NCBI GenBank assembly: GCA_965222105.1
Contig: CBDCTQ010000034.1
Span: forward strand, 62,001-126,000
Reading direction: 5' to 3'
Source: CALGLS01 sp965222105
Lineage (GTDB): Bacteria; Bacteroidota; Bacteroidia; Chitinophagales; Saprospiraceae
DNA length: 64,000 bases
Under the pieces are notes generated by a model, which saw only the letters and a list, made by a program, of their open reading frames with translations, searched no databases and had not been told where the DNA came from. The position numbers were made by a program, and so were the translations under genes. Below are positions 19,496 through 27,913 of this stretch, piece by piece (position 1 is the first letter of the stretch; each line of letters begins with the position of its first letter).

Positions 19496-19966
19496 ATGGA
19501 AAATAATATTCTGAATTCTAATTTTTTCAAAGGTCCGATCATTCGAGTGCCGGAAGGGGGCGTCGATTCGGCGAAGGGGGTTGGAAGCAACCAAAAAAAC
19601 CTGATAATCGTCTCTATGGATGAGCAATCTCCCGATGCTGGTTTTTTGAAAAAGGTGTTTGAATCGGTCGATGTGTTTCCCGAAAGGGATGCTCTTTTAT
19701 TTGTAACAACACAAAATACCGATTTTAGTTGGAATGGCCTAAAAAAAACAGTGGAATTCGACCAACTGGTTTTTTTTGGTACTGACCCCTCTCAAATCGG
19801 TCTTCATTTTGAGGTAGAATGGTACCAGCCCTTTGATTTTCAAAACCGGCAATTGATGATGGCCGAACCACTTGGCATTATCGCCGCCGACCGGTCGCGC
19901 AAAGCAGCACTTTGGAAGGGGTTGAAAGAAATGTTTGTAACCAAACCGGAAAATCAGTCCCCGTGA
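19496..19966 (+). CDS. Small conserved-looking protein of unknown function, coupled to rdgB
   Basis: A 156-aa soluble protein with no signal peptide or membrane segment. I chose the ATG at 19496 (MENNIL) because upstream in-frame codons lie in the AT-rich promoter region. The sequence alternates predicted strands and helices (LIIVSMDEQ, DALLFVTTQNT, QLVFFGTDPSQIGL). No family is recognised. Its stop overlaps the GTG start of rdgB by four bases (GTGA), so the two are translationally coupled and probably one operon. A link to nucleotide or replication housekeeping is possible from context only. Confidence 0.7.
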   Translation: MENNILNSNFFKGPIIRVPEGGVDSAKGVGSNQKNLIIVSMDEQSPDAGFLKKVFESVDVFPERDALLFVTTQNTDFSWNGLKKTVEFDQLVFFGTDPSQIGLHFEVEWYQPFDFQNRQLMMAEPLGIIAADRSRKAALWKGLKEMFVTKPENQSP

Positions 19967-20547
19967 AACGACTCATATTCGCCACCGGCAACCCCCATAA
20001 GGTACGGGAAGTAAATCTATTGTTGGAAGGCGTTCTTCCCGTTGTCAGTATGAAGGCCATTGGCTGCGAGGAAGAATTGCCGGAAACGCAAAACACCCTG
20101 GAAGGCAATGCCTTGCAAAAAGCACGCTACCTCCACCAGCATTACGGAGTGGATTGTTTTTCGGAAGATACCGGATTGGAAATCGACGCATTAGACGGCG
20201 CACCGGGCGTATTTACCGCAAGGTATGCCGGACCTCAAAAAGACCCCCAGGCCAATATGCAAAAAGTGCTTGGCCTACTGGAAAGCCAACAAAACCGAGG
20301 AGCCCAATTCAGAACCATTGTGGCGCTGATATGGGAGGGAGAGGAATACTTGTTTGAAGGTATTGCAAGAGGAAAAATCGCTACAGAAAGGACGGGAACG
20401 GGCGGATTTGGGTACGACCCCATCTTCATCCCCGACAACTACACCCAGACGTTCGCTCAACTTCCCGACCCCGAAAAGAACAGGATCAGTCACCGGGCAA
20501 AAGCCATTGAGCAACTTATTTCCTTTTTTAAAAGTAAAAAAGAGTGA
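19963..20547 (+). CDS. rdgB: Non-canonical purine NTP pyrophosphatase (RdgB/HAM1)
   Basis: It hydrolyses dITP, ITP and XTP to monophosphates, keeping deaminated purines out of DNA and RNA. The hallmarks are all present: N-terminal IFATGNPHKVREV, then SEDTGLEIDAL with PGVFTARYAG, FEGIARGKI, GGFGYDPIFIP and KNRISHRAKA. The GTG at 19963 is the start because the core begins KRLIFATGN and codons upstream belong to the previous gene; this gives 194 aa, the normal family length. The start overlaps the preceding stop by four bases. Confidence 0.95.
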   Translation: MKRLIFATGNPHKVREVNLLLEGVLPVVSMKAIGCEEELPETQNTLEGNALQKARYLHQHYGVDCFSEDTGLEIDALDGAPGVFTARYAGPQKDPQANMQKVLGLLESQQNRGAQFRTIVALIWEGEEYLFEGIARGKIATERTGTGGFGYDPIFIPDNYTQTFAQLPDPEKNRISHRAKAIEQLISFFKSKKE

Positions 20548-20657
20548 TTGATGCCTTCAGTTGCGTTTAAAAGAACGAACTTTTTTACTCAATTGCTCGC
20601 ATTTTTACCATAAATAGAGTAATTTCAGGGCTGTATTATGAGTAAAGCCTTACTAAT

Positions 20658-21227
20658 ATGACGACCACCAAGCTGACAACAAAAACGCTCTTTCCACAGC
20701 ACCTGATCAATGCCTGTATCGAAGGGAAAAGAGCCGCACAAGAAGCTTTATACGAAAAATTTGCGCCGACCATGTTCGGTATCTGTCTGCGCTATGCCTC
20801 CGACTATCACACGGCGGAAGACCTCCTGCAGGACGGATTCGTAAAGGCTTTTTACAACATCGATCAATTCAACGGCAAAGGTTCCTTTGAAGGTTGGCTG
20901 AAACGCATCTTTATCAACACGGCCATCGAGCATTTTCGCAAAAGCAAAAAGATGTCTTTCTTCCCCATCCAACAGGAACAACTATTGCAAACAACCCAAA
21001 CCAACGTAATAGACCAATTAGCCGTCGACGACCTGCTGAACGTACTTCAACAATCGCCTCCGGGATACCGCGCCGTTTTCAACCTCTTTGTCATAGAAGG
21101 GTATAGCCACAAAGAGATCAGTCAACTGCTCGGCATCAGCGAAGGCACCTCCAAGTCGCAACTGGCAAGGGCGAGGGTCTATCTCCAAAATTTAATCCAA
21201 CAATTAGAACAAACCAATGGACAATAA
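20658..21227 (+). CDS. ECF RNA polymerase sigma factor
   Basis: A 189-aa sigma-70 family protein with region 2 at about residues 30-95 (YHTAEDLLQDGFVKAF, GSFEGWLKRIFINTAI) and region 4 at about 120-180 (PPGYRAVFNLFVIEGYSHKEI, then SEGTSKSQLARAR helix-turn-helix). The sequence resembles the general RpoE-like ECF group of Bacteroidota rather than the FecI-like protein at 39996-40541. Its 3' end overlaps the downstream membrane protein gene by 11 bases, the usual arrangement of an ECF sigma factor with its regulator. Targets are unknown. Confidence 0.93.
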   Translation: MTTTKLTTKTLFPQHLINACIEGKRAAQEALYEKFAPTMFGICLRYASDYHTAEDLLQDGFVKAFYNIDQFNGKGSFEGWLKRIFINTAIEHFRKSKKMSFFPIQQEQLLQTTQTNVIDQLAVDDLLNVLQQSPPGYRAVFNLFVIEGYSHKEISQLLGISEGTSKSQLARARVYLQNLIQQLEQTNGQ

Positions 21228-21966
21228 AGACAAACAAGTAGAGGACCGGTTCCGTCAAGCCTTCGATCAGTTCGAGGTGCCTCCTCCCGATCACAACTGG
21301 GAGCAGATAGAAGAAGAAATGGAAGAACTGTTTGACGAACAGTTTCACAAAAAAATGGCGCCCTTCCAGGTAACGCCCAAACCCCGCGTGTGGAAAAAGA
21401 TCAAGAGCGAATTGCCACTACACCCCGGCGCCCACCGGTACATCAGTTGGATGACCCGCATTGCTGCCGTACTGGTGATCGGTATGCTGCTGACCATTTT
21501 TGTCGATCAACAACAACAAACTTCCGGACTCAGTCAAAAAATGCATCCGATACCGCCATCACCCCCTACCAATACACCCGCTGCCCACGAAGCCGCCTCG
21601 TCGGGCGAATTTGTCTTCGACGTAAAAAATAAAAACCGCGACAGCAACCACCCCCGCAAATACAACGCCCAGGAAGAAGAAGAGCTGAAACTCCTCCTCC
21701 AATCCATTCTGGAAGATGACGACGAACTCGCCGCCGCTACCGACCCAGCTGTCATCGATAACAGCCTACAAATAGCCACCGCCCTCCCCAACGGATTGAC
21801 ATTGGTGGTACCTGAAAACGACCAGACCGACCCGACACCTGCCGACCAATCCGTTGAACTGGAAATCAAAATCCCCCTGAAAGTCGTCGAATCCGACCTG
21901 GAAGCCGAAACCCTGATCCATATTTATGAATCGAGCCAGGGGAAAAATGCGATTGGGGTGGATTGA
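21217..21966 (+). CDS. Putative single-pass anti-sigma factor
   Basis: A 249-aa protein whose start overlaps the sigma factor stop by 11 bases. It has a cytoplasmic N-terminus with two copies of a short motif (VPPPDHNWEQIEEEM at about 21-35 and VTPKPRVWKKIKSEL at about 52-66), one membrane segment at about 79-96, and an acidic, proline-rich periplasmic tail. This build and position fit an anti-sigma factor that holds the ECF sigma at the membrane, although no ZAS motif is seen. Function is inferred from context. Confidence 0.75.
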   Translation: MDNKDKQVEDRFRQAFDQFEVPPPDHNWEQIEEEMEELFDEQFHKKMAPFQVTPKPRVWKKIKSELPLHPGAHRYISWMTRIAAVLVIGMLLTIFVDQQQQTSGLSQKMHPIPPSPPTNTPAAHEAASSGEFVFDVKNKNRDSNHPRKYNAQEEEELKLLLQSILEDDDELAAATDPAVIDNSLQIATALPNGLTLVVPENDQTDPTPADQSVELEIKIPLKVVESDLEAETLIHIYESSQGKNAIGVD

Positions 21967-22077
21967 TTTGCTGATGATTGATTTGCTGATTTGCTGATGC
22001 TTGCCGTGAAGGCGAAGCGATAGCGTAGTCCTTCATGGTGCTGATTTGCTGATGATTGATTTGCTGATGATTGCCCA
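21965..22077. repeat. Short TGATTTGCTGATG direct repeats around a REP-like palindrome
   Basis: Iterations of GATTTGCTGATG lie on both sides of a 39-base imperfect palindrome (22000-22038) that begins CTTGCCGTGAAGGC and ends GTCCTTCATGG. Related palindromes occur at 28897-28933, 44629-44740 (two) and 57518-57555, with a fragment near 24225-24240, so this is a dispersed family. The function is unknown; the hairpin may act as a weak transcription stop after the anti-sigma gene. Confidence 0.7.
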
Positions 22078-22190
22078 TTCGGGAATTCCTGCTCCTACCA
22101 ATTTCTTTTGTTTGTACCTTCATCAACATTCGTTGAGTGGTATTTCATTTATCAAGACAGCCTCCCAGATTTAATGCCAAATTTATTGGG

Positions 22191-22198
22191 TAAATTTG
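22191..22198 (+). promoter_or_regulatory. Candidate -7 promoter element (TAAATTTG) upstream of the carboxylase gene
   Basis: TAAATTTG matches the Bacteroidota -7 consensus TAnnTTTG exactly. It lies about 100 bases before the ATG at 22298. No clear TTTG -33 element is seen at the ideal spacing, so this is tentative. Confidence 0.4.
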
Positions 22199-22297
22199 TG
22201 CCCCTTTTCCTATATAAGTTGTAGCTTTCGACCGCTTGCCACAAATCGGTTTTCAATGTCTGATTGACTGTCCGGCAATTCACATAACCATCGTCAA

Positions 22298-23905
22298 ATG
22301 CCAACAAAAGCAGAACTCGACCATAGTATCAACGAAGACGCTCTCAAGCTGACCATCTCCCGCTTGCAGCAAAAACTGGAAACCATCTACAAAGGCGGTG
22401 GCCTCAAACGCATTGAAAAGCTCCACGCTAAAGGGAAGATGACCGCCAGAGAACGGGTGGACTACCTCATTGACGACGACAGCGAGTTTTTCGAGATAGG
22501 GGCCTTTGCCGGCTACGGCATGTACGAAGAATACGGCGGATGTCCGGCTGGTGGCGTAGTGGTAGGTATCGGATACGTGGCCGGAAGGCAGTGCATGATC
22601 GTTGCCAACGATGCCACCGTCAAAGCCGGTGCCTGGTTTCCGATCACCGGAAAGAAAAATCTCCGCGCCCAGGAGATCGCCCTCGAAAACCGGCTGCCGA
22701 TCATCTACCTGGTGGATAGCGCCGGTGTTTTCCTGCCCATGCAGGACGAAATATTTCCCGACAAGGAGCATTTCGGCCGCATCTTTCGCAACAATGCCAT
22801 CCTTTCCAGCAAAGGCATCCCGCAGATCGCCGCCATCATGGGCAGTTGTGTGGCCGGAGGGGCTTACCTCCCCATCATGTCTGACGAAGCACTGATCGTC
22901 GACAAAACGGGTTCCATTTTTCTGGCAGGCCCCTACCTGGTAAAAGCCGCCATAGGAGAAGAGGTCGATCAGGAAACCCTCGGCGGCGCCACCACCCAAT
23001 CCGAAATTTCGGGGGTCACCGACTATAAAATGCCCGACGACAAAACCTGCCTGGACACGATCAAGGATCTGGTCGATAAAATGGGTCGCTTTCAATCCGC
23101 TGGTTTTGACCGGGTCGAGCCCAAACCACCCAGTAAAGACCCTAATCAAATGCTGGGCTACTTTCCCGACAGCCCCGCCAAACCCTACAACTCCTACGAG
23201 ATCATCCACCGCCTGGTGGACGAGTCCAAACTGACTGAATACAAAAAAGGATATGGCAAAACCATTATCTGCGCCTATGCCCGCATCGACGGATGGGCCG
23301 TGGGCATCGTGGCCAACAACCGGCAGGTGGTCAAAAATAAAAAAGGAGAGATGCAATTCGGAGGGGTCATCTACTCCGACTCGGCCGACAAAGCCACCCG
23401 CTTTATCCTCAACTGCAATCAGAAAAAAATCCCCCTGGTCTTTCTCCACGACGTCACCGGATTTATGGTAGGCACCCGCTCCGAACACGGCGGCATCATA
23501 AAAGACGGCGCCAAAATGGTGAACGCCGTTTCCAATTCGACCGTCCCCAAATTCAGCGTGGTGATCGGCAATTCTTATGGCGCCGGCAACTACGCCATGT
23601 GCGGCAAAGCCTACGACCCCCGCATCATCGTAGCCTGGCCCACCGCCCGCATCGCCGTGATGGGTGGTGCCCAGGCAGCCAAGGTGCTTACGCAAATTGA
23701 AGTGACCTCCTACAAACGAAAAGGAAAGGAACTGGACGAAAAATCAGAAAAGGAACTATACAACAAAATAAAAGAACGCTACGACGAACAAACCACCCCC
23801 TACTACGCCGCCGCCCGCCTCTGGGTCGATGCCATCAATCCACCCTATGGACACCCGGCAGATCCTATCAATGGGTATCGAAGCAGCGAACAATGCCCCC
23901 GTTGA
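22298..23905 (+). CDS. Acyl-CoA carboxylase carboxyltransferase (beta) subunit, methylcrotonyl-CoA carboxylase-like
   Basis: A 535-aa biotin-dependent carboxyltransferase that moves CO2 from carboxybiotin to an acyl-CoA in the cytoplasm. Both halves of the crotonase-type fold are present: MTARERVDYLIDD, the first oxyanion-hole motif GSCVAGGAYLP (N-half), and FLHDVTGFMVG with GNSYGAGNYAM (C-half). IYLVDSAGVFLPMQ and FLAGPYLVKAAIGEEVDQETLGG resemble methylcrotonyl-CoA carboxylase beta more than propionyl-CoA carboxylase, pointing to leucine breakdown. The biotin carboxylase/carrier subunit is not in the window. The ATG at 22298 gives normal family length. Confidence 0.9.
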   Translation: MPTKAELDHSINEDALKLTISRLQQKLETIYKGGGLKRIEKLHAKGKMTARERVDYLIDDDSEFFEIGAFAGYGMYEEYGGCPAGGVVVGIGYVAGRQCMIVANDATVKAGAWFPITGKKNLRAQEIALENRLPIIYLVDSAGVFLPMQDEIFPDKEHFGRIFRNNAILSSKGIPQIAAIMGSCVAGGAYLPIMSDEALIVDKTGSIFLAGPYLVKAAIGEEVDQETLGGATTQSEISGVTDYKMPDDKTCLDTIKDLVDKMGRFQSAGFDRVEPKPPSKDPNQMLGYFPDSPAKPYNSYEIIHRLVDESKLTEYKKGYGKTIICAYARIDGWAVGIVANNRQVVKNKKGEMQFGGVIYSDSADKATRFILNCNQKKIPLVFLHDVTGFMVGTRSEHGGIIKDGAKMVNAVSNSTVPKFSVVIGNSYGAGNYAMCGKAYDPRIIVAWPTARIAVMGGAQAAKVLTQIEVTSYKRKGKELDEKSEKELYNKIKERYDEQTTPYYAAARLWVDAINPPYGHPADPINGYRSSEQCPR

Positions 23906-23952
23906 ACCGTTTAATGTAGGCGTGATACAAACATAGAAACTCAAGTATCCAA

Positions 23953-24090
23953 GTGGAAGAAAAAAGCTCCGATAGCAAATTCAAAACCTGGTTTAAACGG
24001 GTAGGCGTGGCCGGATTCCTTTTCTTTTTGATAAAAGGCCTGGTGTGGTTGTACATTTTTTATGCTGCAGGGAAGTGTGCCGCCGGGTGA
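23953..24090 (+). CDS. Small membrane peptide (45 aa)
   Basis: A GTG-initiated frame of 45 codons: a charged N-terminus (EEKSSDSKFKTWFKR) followed by one membrane segment (about residues 18-37, VAGFLFFLIKGLVWLYIFYA). I recall similar tiny proteins with the KGLxWL core in Bacteroidota genomes, often annotated as hypothetical. It lies 47 bases after the carboxylase gene on the same strand. Support is limited to hydrophobic pattern and position. Confidence 0.45.
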   Translation: MEEKSSDSKFKTWFKRVGVAGFLFFLIKGLVWLYIFYAAGKCAAG

Positions 24091-24188
24091 GGTCGTCTTT
24101 GAGGGCTTCGCTGGAGATGCCTTCGGCGCCTTTGACGGAGGGTGGTTAGTGCCTTTGGGGGTGTTTTTTGCAAATTTGTATTTTATAA

Positions 24189-24282
24189 GTGCGTGACAAA
24201 TCTACCTGGCGGTAGACAGGCGGGCTTCATGGGCAAGCATCAGCAAATCAATCATCACCACATCAATCATCACCACATCACC
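24189..24282 (+). repeat. Truncated MITE end joined to a REP fragment
   Basis: AGTGCGTGACAAATCTACC followed by TGGCGGTAGACAGG is the left end of the MITE family seen at 46178, but the element breaks off at about 24221. It runs into CTTCATGGGCAAGCATCAG, a fragment of the REP-like palindrome family, then into ATCACC-type simple repeats just before the next gene. The right MITE end is missing. Confidence 0.6.
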
Positions 24283-24951
24283 ATGCCCCCTACTCTACTC
24301 CAATATTCTTCTACCAGCCTACGTCATTGCCCCGCCACCTGGAAATGGTCGACCTCCATATGGATGATTCTTCTCTTTTCAGCAGGTACAGCCCTTTCCG
24401 CCCAAACCATCCCTCCGGAACGGTTGACGAACTGGTCGGGGGTCGGCTTTTCGCAAAACGACTTCCCCATAGTGACCAATTCCAGAAACATACTTGACTT
24501 TGGCGGAGTAGGCGATGGCATTTCGCCAAATGATGCGGCCTTTGCAAACTGCATCAGCGATTTACCGCAAGGACAGACCGAGTTGTTTTTCCCGCAAGGG
24601 ATCTATTTGTTTGAACAATCATTACAATTGCCCGGAAATGTATTGTTGAGGGGAGAAGGAGCGGGGTCTACCACTTTGCTATTTGACATCGGCGGCCTGG
24701 ATCACCTCATCAGAATTGAAGGCGATGCCAGCAGTTTTGGAGTACAACTGGCAGCGGATGCGCTCCGGGGCGACCAGTCAATTGTGGTGGCAACCACCTC
24801 CGGCTTGCAAGCGGGCGACTACGTTCACCCTGATCGACGACGACGACGGCCTGGTGACCTCCGGGTGGGCGATCGGCTCGACCGGACAACTCAACCGGAT
24901 CACCGAAATATTGGGAAATGTAATCACCTTGTTAAACCCACTTCGGCGTGA
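24283..24951 (+). CDS. Secreted pectate-lyase-like protein, N-terminal part (frameshifted)
   Basis: The start ATG at 24283 follows the repeat region. It gives a signal peptide (MILLFSAGTALSAQ) and then the first coils of a right-handed beta helix of the Pectate_lyase_3 type (ILDFGGVGDGISPNDAAF, ELFFPQGIYLFEQSL, LRGEGAGSTTL). The frame shifts after LQAGDYV: GACTACGTTCACCCTG has one T too many at about 24824, and the protein continues as TLIDDDDG in the next frame. Residues after that point up to the stop at 24951 are out of frame. Likely a secreted polysaccharide lyase or glycosidase. Confidence 0.75.
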   Translation: MPPTLLQYSSTSLRHCPATWKWSTSIWMILLFSAGTALSAQTIPPERLTNWSGVGFSQNDFPIVTNSRNILDFGGVGDGISPNDAAFANCISDLPQGQTELFFPQGIYLFEQSLQLPGNVLLRGEGAGSTTLLFDIGGLDHLIRIEGDASSFGVQLAADALRGDQSIVVATTSGLQAGDYVHPDRRRRRPGDLRVGDRLDRTTQPDHRNIGKCNHLVKPTSA

Positions 24952-26110
24952 CTTTTCAGCAAACAACAGCGGCTTGCTGGCCCACTACGAGCCCATCCAA
25001 AACGTGGGGATCGAAGACCTGCGCATCGAGCGCGTGGATACCAGCTTTTTGCAACACAGCAACATCCGGTTCAGCTATGCGACTAACTGCTGGGTAACAT
25101 GCGTGGAAAGCCACCGCTGTCATTTTGCCCACGTCGAATTGAGCAACAGCAGCCATATCGAAATTTCAGGGTCGTACTTCCACGAAGCCTTCCACTACGG
25201 CAACGGCGGCAAGGCCTACGGCGTGATGATGCATTTTGCCTCAGGCGACAATCTGGTGTACGACTGCATCTTCCGAAAGCTGCGCCATGCGATGATCCTC
25301 CAGGCTGGCGCCAACGGCAATGTATTTGCCTACAACTATTCGACCGAACCGTTTTGGACAGAGGTGAGCCTGCCCGAAGACTCGGCCGGCGATGCCGTAT
25401 TGCATGGCAATTATCCCTACGCCAATTTGTGGGAAGGAAATATTTGTCAAAACATGGTGATAGACAATTCGCATGGCATCAACGGGCCTTTGAATACCTT
25501 TTTCAGAAACCGGGTTGCCCACTACGGCATTTTCATGAATTTTGACCCGGCAACGGACCAGCAGAATTTCATCGGCAATGAACTTACCGGCCCCGACTCG
25601 CTGGGGTTCTATCTGCTTTTTGGCGAAGACCATTATGAACAAGCCAACAACCACCAGGGAGAAATGAAACCCGACACGAGTTTGATACCCGATGAAAACA
25701 CCTTGTTTTTAGACACCATCCCCTCCAACCTGGCCAGTGCATGGCCTCCGATCGGTTTCCCAAACGAGCTGGGCACTCACTCCATTCCCGCCAAAGACCG
25801 ATACGATATGGCCATTCCGACTACCTGTGAATTGGAGGCCCTGACGTCAATCCCTCAACCACCACCCAAAGGCAGGAAGACATGGGTTGCCCCAAATCCC
25901 GTGAAGGATGTTTTGCAACTATTGTCAACAGGCAATTGGTTAGAGGAAGAAGATATTTACTGGCAGGTATTTTCAGTTGATGGAAAACTATTGTTAAAAC
26001 AAAATGGGGGGACGCGGCTGGTGGTAAACAGCCTGCCTTCCGGGGTCTATTGGCTGCGGTGGTGGAGCACCCGCATGAGGCCACAGGCCACGGCCTTTGT
26101 AAAATATTGA
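24683..26110 (+). CDS. Secreted pectate-lyase-like protein, C-terminal part with T9SS sorting domain
   Basis: In-frame homology to the upstream part starts at about 24826 (TLIDDDDG); with it the gene spans 24283-26110, about 608 aa. The sequence shows stacked beta-helix turns (VGIEDLRIER, HVELSNSSHIEISGSYFH, NLVYDCIFRKLRHAMILQAGANGNVFAYN) typical of pectin lyase-like folds. The C-terminus is a T9SS type A sorting domain (WVAPNPVKDVLQL, then LPSGVYWLRW). Catalytic residues cannot be assigned by eye and the substrate is unknown. A bidirectional terminator follows at 26125-26154. Confidence 0.8.
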   Translation: MTSAAWITSSELKAMPAVLEYNWQRMRSGATSQLWWQPPPACKRATTFTLIDDDDGLVTSGWAIGSTGQLNRITEILGNVITLLNPLRRDFSANNSGLLAHYEPIQNVGIEDLRIERVDTSFLQHSNIRFSYATNCWVTCVESHRCHFAHVELSNSSHIEISGSYFHEAFHYGNGGKAYGVMMHFASGDNLVYDCIFRKLRHAMILQAGANGNVFAYNYSTEPFWTEVSLPEDSAGDAVLHGNYPYANLWEGNICQNMVIDNSHGINGPLNTFFRNRVAHYGIFMNFDPATDQQNFIGNELTGPDSLGFYLLFGEDHYEQANNHQGEMKPDTSLIPDENTLFLDTIPSNLASAWPPIGFPNELGTHSIPAKDRYDMAIPTTCELEALTSIPQPPPKGRKTWVAPNPVKDVLQLLSTGNWLEEEDIYWQVFSVDGKLLLKQNGGTRLVVNSLPSGVYWLRWWSTRMRPQATAFVKY

Positions 26111-26124
26111 TCTTATCTCATAAG

Positions 26125-26154
26125 AAAAGGCCTCCCCAAGCGGGTAAGCCTTTT
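26125..26154. terminator. Bidirectional terminator between convergent genes
   Basis: AAAAGGC (26125-26131) pairs with GCCTTTT (26148-26154), with T runs on both strands. It sits between the lyase-like gene and the convergent Crp/Fnr gene and can stop both. Confidence 0.75.
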
Positions 26155-26192
26155 TCCAAACTTCCAAAATGAAAACTTCTATCTTTTGGGTA

Positions 26193-26876
26193 TCAAGCCA
26201 ATCTGGCCAGGTCTCTGATCAGAATGCTTCTGCGAGTGAAATGGATCAGGTTGGATTTTTTCAGATCGTTCAAAACGGAGGTGACCGTCTGACGGCTGGT
26301 ACCGGTTATGTTGGCGATGTCTTGTTGAGTCAGGCAGTGTTTGACGAGCATTTCGTCGAGGCCGATGCGGCGGCCGGTTCTGATGGCAGCGTCTTTTAGA
26401 AAATCGATGATACGTGCACGGGCATCTTTAAATATCAGTGATTCCAAGCGTGTTTCTGCCCTGCGCAGGCGGCCACCCACCAATTGGAGGACGCTGTTGC
26501 TGAAATTGTAATTGCTTTTCATAAAGGTTTTAAAGTCGTCGAGCCGCAGCGTAAAAAACTGTACCGGTGCGTTTTGGGAGCTGGCAAAATCGGGTCTTTC
26601 TTTTTCTCCTACGATGCAAAGTTCACCGAACATGGCCAGCGGATGCAGGATGCCTTTGATCACTTCGCGGTCATCTTCGTATTGTACACTGATCTTGATG
26701 GTTCCTTTTACGAGGAAGTAAATCTTGTCCGAACGGTCGCCTGGTGAGTAGATGGTTCGGTGTTTGGGTACTTTGTGGAACTCGACCAATTGCGTCAAGC
26801 GGTGTTTCTCCTGTGGGGTAAGGCTTTCAAATAGGGGGAATTGCTCCAGAAAGGTCAGTTTTGTAGTAATATCCAT
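26193..26876 (-). CDS. Crp/Fnr-family transcriptional regulator
   Basis: A 227-aa cytoplasmic regulator: cyclic-nucleotide-binding-type beta barrel at about residues 10-115 (IYSPGDRSDKIYFLVKGTIKI, MFGELCIVGE), dimer helix, then a winged helix with LTQQDIANITGTSRQTVTSVL at about 170-195. The N-terminal Fe-S cysteines of true FNR are absent, so it is not an oxygen-sensing FNR. The cNMP pocket arginine is not evident, so the ligand is unknown. I chose the ATG at 26876 (MDITTK), where the domain begins. A perfect inverted repeat lies just upstream. Confidence 0.9.
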   Translation of the reverse strand: MDITTKLTFLEQFPLFESLTPQEKHRLTQLVEFHKVPKHRTIYSPGDRSDKIYFLVKGTIKISVQYEDDREVIKGILHPLAMFGELCIVGEKERPDFASSQNAPVQFFTLRLDDFKTFMKSNYNFSNSVLQLVGGRLRRAETRLESLIFKDARARIIDFLKDAAIRTGRRIGLDEMLVKHCLTQQDIANITGTSRQTVTSVLNDLKKSNLIHFTRRSILIRDLARLA

Positions 26877-26893
26877 GACTTGAATTTTGCGGA

Positions 26894-26910
26894 ATACCAA
26901 TGGTTGGTAT
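26894..26910. promoter_or_regulatory. Perfect inverted repeat, candidate operator of the Crp/Fnr gene
   Basis: ATACCAA-TGG-TTGGTAT is a 7-3-7 perfect palindrome 17 bases upstream of the regulator start codon. Its position suits autoregulation. It does not match the classical CRP or FNR half-sites, so the binding protein is not known. Confidence 0.4.
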
Positions 26911-27345
26911 ACACAGGGTAAACAATGTGAATTAAATGTCAGGTCGGAAAGACTTTGGAGTCCCGGCCAGGCATTTCCCTGCCGGAACAATTATATAGAC
27001 ACCAAAAATTTGTCTGACCCCTATGAAGAGGGATGTTTTTTATCGCCAAACCGGCAAGAAGGAATTCCAATTGGGAGAGTGAAGAAAACGACAAAATTAT
27101 ATTCCGAAACATTGAATTTTTATGCTCTACTACCAACTTTCGTTTTTCAGGAACTGTTGTTTGCTAAATTTTATTTTTGTCGCAGTTTGGGCAAACAAAA
27201 CCCGGGAAGGTCCGACCGTTCTTCCGCTGCCCCATCTTAGGTGCAGTCCTGGCGAGGAGGTGCCAGATTGAAACACAAGATCATTGGGTAGTTTTACCCC
27301 GATAGCGATCATTGTAAAAGGAATCCGGTATTGGTGGCAATTCGA
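26911..27345. other. Gene-free spacer
   Basis: Between the Crp/Fnr gene and the acyl carrier protein gene I see no credible coding frame, RNA gene or repeat. It presumably holds the regulator's promoter and the 3' end of the acyl carrier protein transcript. Confidence 0.5.
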
Positions 27346-27582
27346 TCAAGCCGCCATCTTGCCCTGAAAGCATTCGCTGGCATCTTTGACCGTCTCAATG
27401 CCTTCTACCTCTTCGGGAGAGAGGATGACGTCGAACCATTTTTCGAGTTTGACAATGAGCATCATCACGTCGATGGAGTCGAGGTTGAGGTCGTCTTTGA
27501 TGTTGGTGGTGGGACAGACTTGGGTGGGTGGTACGTTGGCAACCCAGCTAACCATGCTGATTACCTTGTCTTGCGTTGTCAT
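27346..27582 (-). CDS. Acyl carrier protein-like protein
   Basis: A 78-aa four-helix carrier protein. The phosphopantetheine attachment motif is DLNLDSIDVMMLI with Ser36; the usual DSLD is DSID here. The length is normal for AcpP, and the N-terminus (TTQDKVISMVSWVANV) and acidic helix II fit. It stands alone: no fatty-acid or polyketide gene is within reach, so it is probably an accessory carrier and not the main AcpP. The ATG at 27582 gives the expected length. Confidence 0.85.
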   Translation of the reverse strand: MTTQDKVISMVSWVANVPPTQVCPTTNIKDDLNLDSIDVMMLIVKLEKWFDVILSPEEVEGIETVKDASECFQGKMAA

Positions 27583-27913
27583 AATATTCCAATTTTAGTC
27601 GTGGGTGGATACCGGCTGTTTTATTTGCTGTTATTTTTCCGGTTCCCCCAAATAGAAGTTTTCAAACCAACAACGAATATAGGCATGTCTGCGATGTTTT
27701 CGCAAAGAAGGAAAAAGAAAATTTGCCGCCGGGGTTGCATTTTTTGTTCTGGAAGGGAGATTGGGAATTGTTGCGCTGTAACCACGGAGGCACTAAGGCT
27801 CAAACCAGCCCCGCCAACTGCGGGGGATTCACCAGGAAAACTCCTAGAAACTTTGTGATGACCCTTGGTGGAAGGAAATATGCCACGTAAGGACTGGCAG
27901 GAAAGCCACATAT
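27583..27913. other. Gene-free spacer
   Basis: No credible gene is seen. CACGGAGGCACTAAGG (about 27784-27799) resembles intergenic repeat sequence of the kind found in the MITE copies, but no paired ends are visible. Confidence 0.4.

Noticed and set aside
22280..23695. Long antisense open frame (471 codons) opposite the carboxylase gene
   Set aside because: It mirrors a well-conserved GC-rich gene, has low-complexity Gly/Val/His composition and matches no family.
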